Shown one piece after another: positions 32,390-42,582 of a DNA stretch of 64,000 nucleotides (within the stretch, counting starts at the first letter, position 1; every line of letters starts with the position of its first letter). Source of the DNA: Oncomelania hupensis (taxonomy: Eukaryota > Mollusca > Gastropoda > Littorinimorpha > Pomatiopsidae); NCBI GenBank assembly GCA_036898135.1, contig CM072522.1, positions 5,322,151 through 5,386,150 on the forward strand. The letters are read 5' to 3'. The notes beneath the pieces are model-generated. The model had not been told where the DNA came from. It saw nothing but the letters and a program-made list of their open reading frames with translations, and ran no database searches. Made by a program: the position numbers and the translations under genes.

Positions 32390-33975
32390 GCTAACAACGG
32401 CATTTATGAAATTTTTCTTTCTGGCCTAAGATAAAAGAAATGGTAATACAGTCAATACAGGCAGCTTATACTAAAGGTGAAATGTCAGTCTTGCAAAAAC
32501 GGGCTGTTATTACTTTACTTCATAAAGGCAAGGAGCTTCCTAGAGATGAACTAGGCAATTGGAGACCAATTTCTTTAACTAATACCGACTACAAGATTCT
32601 AGCAAAATGCCTCGCACTACGTTTATCAAGCGTTATTTTGGATCTTGTCTCAGATGACCAAGTGGGGTTTATTAAAGGTAGAAAAGCAAGCAACCTAATT
32701 AGACTTATTGATGATACTATTGAGTTTATGGATAAAAGCAACAAACCAGGGATCGTTCTGGCGCTGGATTATTCCAGAGCTTTCGACTCTATCTCTAAAG
32801 AATACTTAATTTGGGCCTTTAAGAGGTTTGGATTTGGCTCAACATTTGTCAACTGGGTTAGGGTATTAACCAATAACACTGAGAGCTGCATAAACTACCT
32901 AGGCTGGATCTCAGAGCTCTTTGCAGTAAATTCCGGCATCCGTCAAGGTTGTCCCTTCTCGTCGTCGGGCTTTGTGCTGGGACTTGAAATTCTGGCTTGT
33001 AAGATTTGTCAAGACGCCCGTATTAAAGGCGTTAAGCTGCCGAAGGCGTATCTTGGACCATTTAACTTGACAGAGATACTTAAGTTGACGATGTATGCCG
33101 ATGACATTACCTTATTCTTTACTGATAAAGAAGATATGAATTTGGCATTAGCAACTATAAACCAATTCACAAACATATCCAAATTAAAAATGAATGAAAA
33201 GAAAACTGAAGGGATGTGGATCGGTTCAATGAAAAACAGTAATGAAAACTTGGGACACTTTAAAACTCAAAAACAGCTGAAAATTCTGGGAATTGTATTT
33301 AGAAGTGATAAACCTGTTTCTATGATTGAAGACAACTGGGTAAAGAGGGTGGAAAACACAGAAAGAATCATATATCAATGGGCAAAACGTAATTTAAGCA
33401 TTTCTGGTAAGCTTTGTGTTATAAAGTCCTTTCTAATATCTCAGTTTGTATATCCTATGCAAGCATTAATCATTCCAGAAACCGTACTGATTAAAATCAA
33501 CACCATATTATTTCGTTTCTTGTGGAAAAAGAAATATTCCAATAGAAAGACCTTTGAGAAGGTGAAAAGAAGTATTTTGTAACAATAGGGAGGAGGGCGG
33601 ACTTAACATGATTAACATACTGGACATGCAATCTTCCTTTCTGTTAAACTGGATGGCGAGACTCAACGAACAAAGCAACGGAAAATGGAAACTGATTCCA
33701 GTAAACCATTTCAACTGTATGGGAAGCAAGTTAGTTTGCTTTAACGCTTCAGCTAGTGTAAAATCATTCATTGGTTTAGATAAAATAAACCCGTCATTCT
33801 GGAGACAAGCTTTCGCTTGCTGGTTAGAAAACAAAAGGCTTTGGGTTAAAAAGAATGCATTAATCCAATCATATCTTTGGAATAATACCAAAATATTATT
33901 CAGGAATAAAGTTATCTTCTTTGAGAAATGGGCCAAAGTGGGCATTAATTTTGTCGAAGACGTGTGGGTGAACGG
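32390..33975 (+). pseudogene. L1/Tx1-type LINE ORF2, reverse transcriptase (part 3 of 3)
   Basis: After a frame slip near 32425 the frame is open from about 32428 to TAA 33582: LQKRAVITLLHKGKE, NWRPISLTNTDYKILAKCLA, GFIKGRKASNLIRLIDDTIE, LDYSRAFDSISKEYLI, GIRQGCPFSSSGFVLGLEIL and MYADDITLFF (YADD at 33094-33105). Another slip near 33570 leads to NNREEGGLNMINILDMQSSF, the 'GGLxxxN' block typical of Tx1/L1. Both catalytic Asp residues are kept. The element is cut off near 33975 by an L2-type LINE 3' end. Confidence 0.9.
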
Positions 33976-34740
33976 TGACTTTCAAGAAAGCACTCAAAAC
34001 ACATCTTTTCAAGCATTACTTTCCCACTGACTGAACTAACGAACATCACAATTCTTCCGCCTGCTGACATCCAGTCGACTGCCCAGTTTTTAAACTGTTA
34101 CCTTGCGGTGAATGCTTGTGTCCGTGTTGAAGGTCATTGATTAATTTTATATAGGGGTATTTACCAATGTCGTACAAGTTCTTTTATACTACTAGTTTAG
34201 TGAAATGTATCTGTTGTAAATGAGTCTAGTCCTTTTTAATGTTGTGATTCATGTCTTTTCATTGTATTTTACTGTTTTAAGAAATGTTTACAATCGTATG
34301 TTTTGTTTTTAAGATGTGTGATGTTTTTAGTTGTATTGCTTTGTTACATGATGTGATAATGAATGTTTTTAATTGTGGACATGTACTTTGGCCAGGCGCT
34401 CGTGCGTCTGTTTGTGTGTGCGTATGTCTGTGTGTGTAGGCCTACTGTTAATTAATGTACATACTTCTGGTTTAGCAGTTTTTACTAGGCATGTTTTTGT
34501 TTGACATATTTTATTTTGTTTTAATACTATTGCTTTTTTAGTGCATTGTAAGGCCCATGTTTGTTGAGGTACCACGTTATATAAATCTACCGTATTATTA
34601 TTGGTTAAATTTTATCAGTAAAGCTAGTTTTATGTACAACTTTTATCGTATTTTAATGTTGGTGGTCCAGTCTGATTTTGAATAGTTTTGTATGATCCTG
34701 ATGCGGCCCTAAGCAGTCCGCTGGACCCTATGTATACATG
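33976..34740 (+). mobile_element. L2-type LINE 3' end, copy 1
   Basis: It starts inside the last codons (TFQESTQNTSFQALLSH frame or FKKALKTHLFKHYFPTD in the other) and is nearly identical to 44108-44930. The 3' UTR ends with ATCCTGATGCGG, CAGTCCGCTGGACCCTATG and a TGTATAC-type tail. Confidence 0.85.
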
Positions 34741-35016
34741 TATGTATAATGTATACATGTAAATATATATATACATATATGTCAATTTAAAAAATGTTCC
34801 ACATAAAGAAACATTAAAACAAGAACCAATGAAGAAGACCTAAAAAAAAACTGATTGAAAAAAAACAAACAAAAAAACAATGAAACAAAAAGGTGGATTT
34901 GGTCTGCATGCAACTGAGGTTAAAAAAAAAGAAGAAATAAAAAAAAAAACATAAAAAACAACAAGCAGCGTCCTGGAAGTGTGTGGAGCTTGGCGGTAGA
35001 AACGTAATGTTATTCT
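34741..35016. other. Gene-free A-rich stretch
   Basis: Multiple A-runs; no coding motif. Confidence 0.5.
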
Positions 35017-35035
35017 TAACCCTAACCCTAACCCT
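35017..35035 (-). repeat. Short interstitial telomere-like repeat
   Basis: TAACCCTAACCCTAACCCT: about three TTAGGG units in reverse complement. Molluscs use TTAGGG telomeres. This is short and could be chance. Confidence 0.6.
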
Positions 35036-35116
35036 GACAGTTTACCGTGCGAACAGCGTGTTATAAACAAAGGCAGACATGAACGATAACTCCTAAGGTA
35101 GTACTTTTATTACTTC

Positions 35117-35440
35117 CAGGGGTGGGAATTGCTGAAGTGAAAAATAAAGGAAACTAGGGGGGTCCGGGGGCATGCCCCCCCCCCCGGAAAATTTTCCAAA
35201 TTAAGAACAAAATCTGTGCAATCTGGCGTATTCTGATTGCAAAATGTAAGTAGTTTTGAAGTATGAAAAACATTCTTTTTTGTCTTTTTTTCTTGTGCTT
35301 TTTGATTGAATGACCAAAGAATATAATGCTGTGATGTAGTGCTGATAAACAATGTACAACTAACAGACACGTTGCATAAAGAAAATAACATAAATTCAAA
35401 AAGGATTTTGGTATATAACTGTATACATGTACAGTGATTA

Positions 35441-35492
<52 letters not shown>

Positions 35493-35965
35493 GTACACAC
35501 ACACACACAAAATTTGTACATAGTAGCTGAACATGTACACAGCTGTATATTCAACATCTGAATATCAGCTGTCAAAACTAAACATAGCTCCAACATTAAT
35601 ATGGCAAGCAATGACATTCCAACTTGCTCTTCAGCTAAAACAACCAAAGAAAAAGAAAAACATATTTCCAGATTTGCCTAGAAGGATAAATATAAAAAAA
35701 ATTACCTGAACAGCATTCCCAAGGCACAACCTTCTTGAAAAGTTTCACCACGCTGTACAATCATAGCCTTTAAAGACATGATGGCGGTGATTAAGTACAA
35801 CGACCTCGACCTCTCACTTCCGGTGAGACTTCTGTTGCGCTGTGTCTAAACACCGCAATAGTGTAATTTTTATTTTATTTTTTTTGCGGAAGCATTATTG
35901 TTTTTGGCGGATGGGATTTTTTTAATGGCGGAAATCCGCCAAATGGCGGACAATTCCCACCCCTG
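35117..35965. mobile_element. Non-autonomous hAT-type element (849 bp)
   Basis: The ends are CAGGGGTGGGAATTG and CAATTCCCACCCCTG, a perfect 15-bp TIR. The flanks have a 6-bp duplication TACTTC (35111-35116 and 35966-35971), the same length as at the nested hAT at 23649. It contains a GGGGGCATGCCCCC block and a (GA)n microsatellite, but no transposase. Confidence 0.9.
35443..35490 (+). repeat. (GA)n microsatellite
   Basis: About 24 GA units, followed by a short (AC)n. Confidence 0.95.
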
Positions 35966-35971
35966 TACTTC

Positions 35972-36232
35972 CCTTGCGCGCGCGGATGGAGTATAATGCG
36001 ATCCAATCCGTAATGTCACACCAGGTTCCCCTTGGTACCTTTACGTTGAAGAATGATTGATCCATAAATTCGAAACCTAGCATCTGCTCCTCCATCTTTT
36101 CTTGTACTAAAGTGAGCGCCAAAGCAGTCTCGCTTTGTCTTGCTCCTGCCTCGGTTTTCTCGTTTACGAGAGGGACGTTGAGATAAACGAGATTTCTTAG
36201 TTTCTTGATTATCTTGGAAATCTTCGCGAGAT
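35972..36232. other. Short unassigned stretch between hAT and LTR element
   Basis: Two minus-strand frames with protein-like pieces (KDGGADARFRIYGSIILQRK; EEQMLGFEFMDQSFFNVKV) overlap. They cannot both be real, and I cannot assign either. Confidence 0.3.
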
Positions 36233-36237
36233 CTCGT

Positions 36238-37649
36238 TGTCACGCGCCGAAGTGATCCCTATATCTTTTAGGGTGGTTATTTTTCCTCACAGCATAATAG
36301 GGAGTCCCTATATTGTGTGCGCTAGTATTAACTTGTTAAAAAGCACGTGCTAAGAGTGCAGTAAGTGCATTCTCTAAACCGGTAATTTGATTTCATTTTC
36401 AAACTGGTGGTTCACTGCACTTTTGCTCTAACCATTGCAAGAAGTCACATCGACCAAGGCTTGGGAAATTTCCAAGGGTTTTTCTTCTGCTAACTAAGAT
36501 AGCAGGTTTCGTCGGCGGGGATGCTGGCGGGGGTTGTCGTTTACCATAGACAACGTCGTTGATACGAGCTGGTTTCGTCCAGGTTTTTGCAGGCCTAGTT
36601 GAGGTAGGCTTGGTGGTTTATTTCTTGGTCGGTTGGTCGGTCAGTGGGAAGTGCGATTGTGGTAGGGCGGGGTGTGAGTGTTGCTTGAAAGTGTAACTGT
36701 GCAAATCGTTCGCCTTCTTGTTTATAAAATTAATTATTGCATTGTTGTTTCCTTCATGTATCATGTTATTATAGTACCTTACTCTGATATGTTAGTATTG
36801 GTTGTTTCCATTGCTAATTTCATGATTCCATCAAGTTAGTTGTGCTCGTTAGTGAATTATTTTTATTACAACAGAATAAGTGTTTGACTGGGGAGGTTGG
36901 GAAGGGGGTGGATTAAAGGGAAGACGATAGTGGGAGTGTATAGGCAACCTACTTATGCAGATATTCGTTTGCAGGCTTTATTTACTTCCCCTTCAACTGT
37001 CGTGTTTTGACTGTGGGACATTTGGACTTCTGGGATTCTGTGGAAGAAGTGGACCGTCTTTTGCTGGAAGGGTTTCTGGCATACTTCAGGGCAAGGCTAC
37101 TACTACCTGGTGGGAAGGGGCACCCTTCTGGACCTCAGGGTGCAGAGACTTGTGAACGGCATAAGGACGTTGTTGTACTGCTACGAGGAAGCGAAGGCTG
37201 CGTCAGTCAGTTAAGTTGGTCTTACCCTCCACACTCACCCCTTCACTCTAACCAATCTTCCTCTGTCACTTATTTTGAGTTAGCAGACTACAACAACTCT
37301 CAAAGACTCAGTGAATGGACATGGACATGAGAGGTGGAATAATATAGAGGCATTAACATTTAGGCATCACGGTAGTTGACTTTATTATCATCATCATTGT
37401 CATCATCGTCATTATCATCATCATTATTATCATCAACATCATTCAAACTAACACTTAACTCTACTTCATCATTTTCATATTATATTACATGTGAATGGAG
37501 GGGCTTTCTTTAATAAATGTTTTATTTTCATTGTTCATAAACGGTGTTTGGCTGAACCGAATGGTGCGGTGGGCTGGCCATTTCTCTCTTCTCACTATCC
37601 CTGTTCATTTCAGCTCTCTGTCAGTCTTTCTGCCAGCCCGAGCGTGACA
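36238..37649 (+). repeat. 5' LTR
   Basis: 1412 bp, TGTCACGC...GCGTGACA. AATAAA lies near 37512 in a TTTAATAAATG context. It contains a block of about 100 bp (about 36872-36972) that the 3' LTR lacks; CAG stands at both edges of this block. A candidate AT-rich promoter (TTTATAAAATTAATTA) lies near 36720. Confidence 0.95.
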
Positions 37650-37652
37650 TAG

Positions 37653-37670
37653 TGGGGGCTCGTCCGGGAT
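37653..37670 (+). promoter_or_regulatory. Primer binding site, tRNA-Pro type
   Basis: TGGGGGCTCGTCCGGGAT starts 3 bases after the 5' LTR. It equals the 18-nt tRNA-Pro primer site known from gammaretroviruses such as MLV. It would anneal to the 3' end of tRNA-Pro to start minus-strand synthesis. Confidence 0.9.
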
Positions 37671-37934
37671 TGGCTCAGGATTCAGTAATCTTGTGGGGAA
37701 GTATCACCTCACTTGCTGGATGGTGGGTCAATCCTTAGCTAAACAGGTCACGCCAGCCAGACATTGTTTTGTAGTTGTGTTGTTGATTGGTTGACTAGGA
37801 GGGCAAAAGCTGTACTCTTGGTGCGTGTTGGGTGTACCGGTTTGTTCTGTTTAGTGCTGATCGGCCAACCGGTTCTTTTGTAACTTGGAGCAAAGTCTTT
37901 TCTATTTAAAACTTTTTCTTAACATTTAGTCGTG

Positions 37935-40900
37935 ATGGCTGTTGTACCTCCTACTTCGGGGGGAATTACTCCAACAACTATTCCAGTTTGCTTACCCCAT
38001 TCTGGGCCAGCCATGCATACTCGAGGACGCGCAAGACTCGTTGCTCTGGAATCTACTCCTGTGACTGTTTCAGCAATTACTACAGTAGCTAAAATTCCAG
38101 GGGCACTCACTACCGTCTCTAGTTCCGTTGCTGGGGCTTCTCCTACTTTATCGGTAGGGCTTGGGATGTCGGATGGGGTTGGAATATTTTCTCCTGGGGT
38201 TAGTGATGTTTCAAATTATGGTCACGGTAACCCAGTGGGGACTACAACTATGCCCCGTTTCTTCGACATCAGTCCATTGGAACCCGAGACCGCCGAAATA
38301 CACAGATTGGCTCTGAGTTTGGGTTTGACGGGTGGTGACTTAGCGCAGTTTGTTACAGCAGAGTTGCGTAACAGGAAGGAATTTCGCTTGAGGGCTGAGC
38401 GGGAGAAGGAAGAGACAAGTTTGAAGAGGGAGGAACTGCAGTTGCAGAGAGAGATAAAGAGAGAGGAGATGAGGTTGAAGGATCGGGAATTGGAGGCCCG
38501 GATAAAAAAAGAGGAGCAAGAGAGTAGCCTGCGGGCATCTGCTATGGAGACGACTCGAATGTCGGAACCGTCGGGCCCTGAGTTTAGTAAGTTCAAATTG
38601 TCACTGCCAGTCTTTGATGCAAGGGATGACCTTGAAACCTATCTGTCCCAATTTGAAGGTCTCATGGAACTCCAAAAGTGGCCTGGAAACCAGTGGGGTG
38701 TTGTTCTAAGTACTAGGTTAAAGGGCAAGCCAGCAGAGGTATGCAATCGACTGGAGGCACCGGATAAGTTCAATTATGCTGCTATGAAAAAGGCTTTGAT
38801 GGTTCACTTTCAACTTACCGCGGAGTCTTATCGGAAAAAACTACGTGGAGCTAAAAAGCTGGGAGATGAATCATATGCTCAGTACGCCACTCGGATACAA
38901 CTCTACCTAGGAAGATGGCTTGAGTTGGCTGAAAAGAGTAAGAGTTTCGGAGATTTGTCTGATTTGCTTTTGCAAGAACAGTTTCTGACAACCCTGCCCG
39001 TTGATCTCGTGACTTTTCTGAAGGAGAGGAAACCAAAATCGCTTCAAGAGATGGCTCAGTTAGCTCAGGATTACCAGGAAGCTCATCAGATACAAGGGAA
39101 GAGGTTGGGTGGTTTGGGGGGCGCCTCGGCCCAGGGTACCCATAGTGGGGGCAGTGGAGGGGGAGGAAGGTCAGGAAACGTTACTGTTACCCCTACCTCG
39201 GGTCCCAAATGTTACAAGTGTGGAATGATCGGTCATGTCAAGCGAGAGTGTCAAAAAAATCGCAGAGATGCTCCTCACACTATTGTTGCGACACCAATGA
39301 CCGCTGCCACTACTACCAGCGCTGCCGTTGCCGGTAGGTACAACCCCATGAGTGATGTAGTTGTGAATGGACATCCGACGCAAGGTCTACGGGATACCGG
39401 CGCGGAAACGTTGATTGTGAACGCGACTTTCGTTGCTCCTGAGGACTACATTGATGAGTATCGCGACGTCGTTGGTGTAGGATCCAACTTCGAGTCTATA
39501 CCGTCTCAGCGCTGCCGCGTCGCTCACGTGCGTCTTGATTCGCCGTACATCCAAGGAACCTTTAAGGGCATTGTTTTGAACATCACCGTCTATCCTGTTG
39601 TCATCGGAAATGTGCTGACCGCTTTGGATGGGACCGAGTGCGCAGTTCCAGTACATCCTTGTAGGGAAGTTGCTGTTGCTGCCGTGCAAACTCGTGGTCA
39701 GAGCAAGCGCGAGAACAAGCCTACTACTCCACTTCAAACCAGCAGTCCTCAGCTTGACGATGTTACTCCTGTGAAGTTGCAAGCCGCACAGGAAGCTGAT
39801 CCCACTTTACAACGCGTACGACAATTGGCAGGAAGCATCATTCCACCACAGAAGGGCAAAGCTACTTTTCGGCTCCAACATGGCATCCTCTACCGAGTTT
39901 TCTTGGATGCGGAGGGTGCAGAGTTTAAACAAGTAGTGGTTCCCAGCTGTTTCCGGAAGGAGGTTTTGCGGCTAGGTCATGATGCCCCAATGGCGGGTCA
40001 TCTAGGTGCAGCGAAAACCAGAAACCGTATTTGGCGAGATTTCTTTTGGCCGGGGTTGTGTGGAGATGTGCGCCGCTATTGCCAGTCTTGTGACACCTGC
40101 CAAAGGATGATTCCTAAGGGTCGCGTAAAGAAAGTGCCCCTTGGTCGTGTTCCACTCATCGACTCACCTTTCCGTCGAGTGGCTGTTGATTTGGTTGGTC
40201 CTCTACCCGTCTCAGAACGCGGCTATCGCTACATTCTCGTGGTGGTGGATTATGCGACGAGGTATCCGGAGGCGGTGCCTCTGAAAAGCATTGAATCCGA
40301 GAGAGTCGCTGAAGCTCTATGGGGAATTTGGTCACGAGTAGGAATTCCTGAGGAAGTGATTTCGGACCGAGGAGGCCAGTTTGTTGGAGCGGTCATGCAG
40401 GAAGTCAACTCGCTACTCTCCATAAAAGGGATGACCACAACTCCCTATCATGCCCAAGCCAACGGTTTGGTAGAAAGGTTTAACGGCACCCTAAAGGCTG
40501 TTTTGAGAAAACTGTGTGTAGAACAGCCTAGGCAGTGGGATCGTTATTTGCCAGCAATGCTATTCTCTTATCGAGAGGTACCTCAGGATTCGCTTGGCTA
40601 TTCGCCGTTTGAATTGCTTTACGGTCGAACAGTCCGCGGGCCCATGCAAGTACTGCGTCAGTTGTGGACCAAGGAAAACACACCAGAGGAGGTGCGCACG
40701 ACGGCAGGTTACGTCATAGGGCTGAAAAATCGTATTCAGGAGACGTGTCGTCTTGCTCAGGAGAATTTGGCTCAGGCAGCCAAGCGTTACGCTCGGAATT
40801 TCAATAAGAGGACAGAAAGAAGAACATTTGAAGTGGGAGACTCCGTTTTGCTGCTTTTACCCTCAAAGACCAACAAGTTGGAACTGAGATGGCAAGGACC

Positions 40901-42530
40901 TTTCTCGGTGGTGGAGAAAGTGGGAGAGCTCGACTACCGTGTGAAGGTGGGCCGGCGTTTAAAATTGTATCACGCCAATTTGCTTAAAAAGTACTTTGTT
41001 CGTCCTCCGACCGAGACAGTGGCTGTGGTGGTTCATGAGGAGGTGGAAGGTATTGAGGAAATACAAGTGTCGGGATCGACGCTACCAGTGGTTCCTTTGC
41101 AGGCGGAAGAGAGTGTTGAAGATGTCAAAATCAATCCTGATCTTGCACCAGAGAAGCAGGAAGTCGTCAAGGGAATCTGCAAGCAATTCGCCTCCTGTCT
41201 TACAGACATGCCTAAGGTGACGAATCTAGAAGAATGCGAACTTGTAATGTTGGATTCTAAGCCTGTTCGAGTGCGCCAGTATCCTCTTCCTCATTCCCTG
41301 ATTTCTACTGTAAATGACGAAGTGAAATCAATGTTGGAGACGGGGGTGATTGAGCCGTGTGCTTCTCCTTATTGCAGCCCTATTGTCCTAGTAAAGAAAA
41401 AGGATGGGAAGATAAGATTCTGTGTTGATTTTCGTCGCCTGAACAATGTTCTCCAGTTCGATGCTGAACCTTTGCCAGATTTAGAATACTTGTTTGCTAA
41501 GATCAGTCGAGCTAAGTTCTTCAGCAAGATCGATTTAGCAAAAGGCTACTGGCAAGTACCCATGCGGACTGAAGACCGCGATAAAACCGCTTTCTCGACT
41601 CCTCAAGGCCAGTTTCGCTTCACCGTCATGCCTTTTGGTCTCAAAACCGCAGTAGCCGTTTTCTCGCGCATGATGCGGAAATTGTTGGCACCTCTGCATT
41701 GTCCTGAGATAAATAATTTTATGGACGATATCCTCATTGCTTCGGAGAAGTGGATCAGGCACCTGGAGTTGCTGCAGTGCGTTTTCCAGCGCCTAGTAGA
41801 CGTACAATTGACTGCCAAACCGTCTAAATGTCTCTTAGGCTACAACAGTCTCAGTTTCTTAGGTCATGTGGTTGGAGAGGGTCAACTTCGACCCGAGGAT
41901 GATAAAGTTGCTCGAATCCAGTCCGCTGCCGCTCCAAAGACGAAGAAGGAAGTTCGTGCATTTTTAGGGTTGGCAGGGTTTTATAGAAGATTTGTACCCA
42001 ACTTTGCTGCGATTGCCGCACCGCTCACTGATCTCACCAAGAAGGGAACACCAACAGAAGTAGTATGGACCCCAGCTTGTGATCGTGCTTTCGCAAACTT
42101 GAAGGGACATCTTGGTTGTCAGCCCATGGTGCAACTGCCAGATCTGACTCGGCCTTTCACACTTCGAACGGATGCTTCTGACATTGGACTGGGTGCTGTG
42201 CTTTTACAGGAGCATGATGATGAGCCGCGTCCGGTAGCTTATGCCAGCAGAAAACTCAGTTCTGCTGAAAGGAAATACGCTACTGTTGAGAAAGAATGTT
42301 TGGCAGTGGTATGGGGGATTGGAAAGTTTGAGCAGTTCCTTTTTGGCCAGCATTTTTTCGTGGAGACTGATCACCAGCCATTGGCATTCTTGCAGCGTAA
42401 TCGGCTCACCAGCGGTCGTCTTGCTCGCTGGGCTTTGTTTCTGCAAACTTATTCGTTTACAGTGCGGGTTATACCTGGCAAGTCTAATGTTGGGGCCGAC
42501 TACTTAAGTCGCTCTGATGTCAGCGCGTGA
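37935..42530 (+). CDS. Gag-protease-integrase-RT-RNase H polyprotein
   Basis: One uninterrupted frame of 1531 codons from ATG 37935. Rough residue positions: a coiled coil rich in E/K/R at 153-198; a capsid/SCAN-like gag region at 219-386; a CCHC knuckle (CYKCGMIGHVKREC) at about 426; aspartic protease with DTG (RDTGAETL) at about 486; integrase HHCC (GHDAPMAGH ... CQSCDTC) at 681-720; integrase D,D,E (AVDLVG, SDRGGQF, NGLVERFNG) at about 750, 810 and 846; a GPY/F module (WQGPFSVV) at about 986; RT with KIDLAKGYWQ at about 1199 and FMDD at about 1262; RNase H starting RTDASDIGLG at about 1413. Integrase before RT is the reverse of usual Gypsy order and matches Gmr1. The FMDD replaces the usual Y-x-DD. 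There is no env. Confidence 0.95.
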   Translation: MAVVPPTSGGITPTTIPVCLPHSGPAMHTRGRARLVALESTPVTVSAITTVAKIPGALTTVSSSVAGASPTLSVGLGMSDGVGIFSPGVSDVSNYGHGNPVGTTTMPRFFDISPLEPETAEIHRLALSLGLTGGDLAQFVTAELRNRKEFRLRAEREKEETSLKREELQLQREIKREEMRLKDRELEARIKKEEQESSLRASAMETTRMSEPSGPEFSKFKLSLPVFDARDDLETYLSQFEGLMELQKWPGNQWGVVLSTRLKGKPAEVCNRLEAPDKFNYAAMKKALMVHFQLTAESYRKKLRGAKKLGDESYAQYATRIQLYLGRWLELAEKSKSFGDLSDLLLQEQFLTTLPVDLVTFLKERKPKSLQEMAQLAQDYQEAHQIQGKRLGGLGGASAQGTHSGGSGGGGRSGNVTVTPTSGPKCYKCGMIGHVKRECQKNRRDAPHTIVATPMTAATTTSAAVAGRYNPMSDVVVNGHPTQGLRDTGAETLIVNATFVAPEDYIDEYRDVVGVGSNFESIPSQRCRVAHVRLDSPYIQGTFKGIVLNITVYPVVIGNVLTALDGTECAVPVHPCREVAVAAVQTRGQSKRENKPTTPLQTSSPQLDDVTPVKLQAAQEADPTLQRVRQLAGSIIPPQKGKATFRLQHGILYRVFLDAEGAEFKQVVVPSCFRKEVLRLGHDAPMAGHLGAAKTRNRIWRDFFWPGLCGDVRRYCQSCDTCQRMIPKGRVKKVPLGRVPLIDSPFRRVAVDLVGPLPVSERGYRYILVVVDYATRYPEAVPLKSIESERVAEALWGIWSRVGIPEEVISDRGGQFVGAVMQEVNSLLSIKGMTTTPYHAQANGLVERFNGTLKAVLRKLCVEQPRQWDRYLPAMLFSYREVPQDSLGYSPFELLYGRTVRGPMQVLRQLWTKENTPEEVRTTAGYVIGLKNRIQETCRLAQENLAQAAKRYARNFNKRTERRTFEVGDSVLLLLPSKTNKLELRWQGPFSVVEKVGELDYRVKVGRRLKLYHANLLKKYFVRPPTETVAVVVHEEVEGIEEIQVSGSTLPVVPLQAEESVEDVKINPDLAPEKQEVVKGICKQFASCLTDMPKVTNLEECELVMLDSKPVRVRQYPLPHSLISTVNDEVKSMLETGVIEPCASPYCSPIVLVKKKDGKIRFCVDFRRLNNVLQFDAEPLPDLEYLFAKISRAKFFSKIDLAKGYWQVPMRTEDRDKTAFSTPQGQFRFTVMPFGLKTAVAVFSRMMRKLLAPLHCPEINNFMDDILIASEKWIRHLELLQCVFQRLVDVQLTAKPSKCLLGYNSLSFLGHVVGEGQLRPEDDKVARIQSAAAPKTKKEVRAFLGLAGFYRRFVPNFAAIAAPLTDLTKKGTPTEVVWTPACDRAFANLKGHLGCQPMVQLPDLTRPFTLRTDASDIGLGAVLLQEHDDEPRPVAYASRKLSSAERKYATVEKECLAVVWGIGKFEQFLFGQHFFVETDHQPLAFLQRNRLTSGRLARWALFLQTYSFTVRVIPGKSNVGADYLSRSDVSA

Positions 42531-42569
42531 ATTCGTTGTGGGTTACTAAAAAAATGGGATTTTCAGCTT

Positions 42570-42582
42570 AAGCAGGGGGGTG
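42570..42582 (+). promoter_or_regulatory. Polypurine tract
   Basis: AAGCAGGGGGGTG lies immediately before the 3' LTR, the expected site for plus-strand priming. Confidence 0.8.

Noticed and set aside
35110..35540. Frames with CVCVQLSLSLSLS
   Set aside because: Translations of the (GA)n and (AC)n microsatellites within the hAT element.
35922..36243. Possible ribosomal protein L27-like pseudogene on the minus strand (RIYGSIILQRKGTKG, then a shifted RIGSHYT)
   Set aside because: The resemblance is short, needs a frame change, and lacks the conserved N-terminal part. Not enough to annotate.
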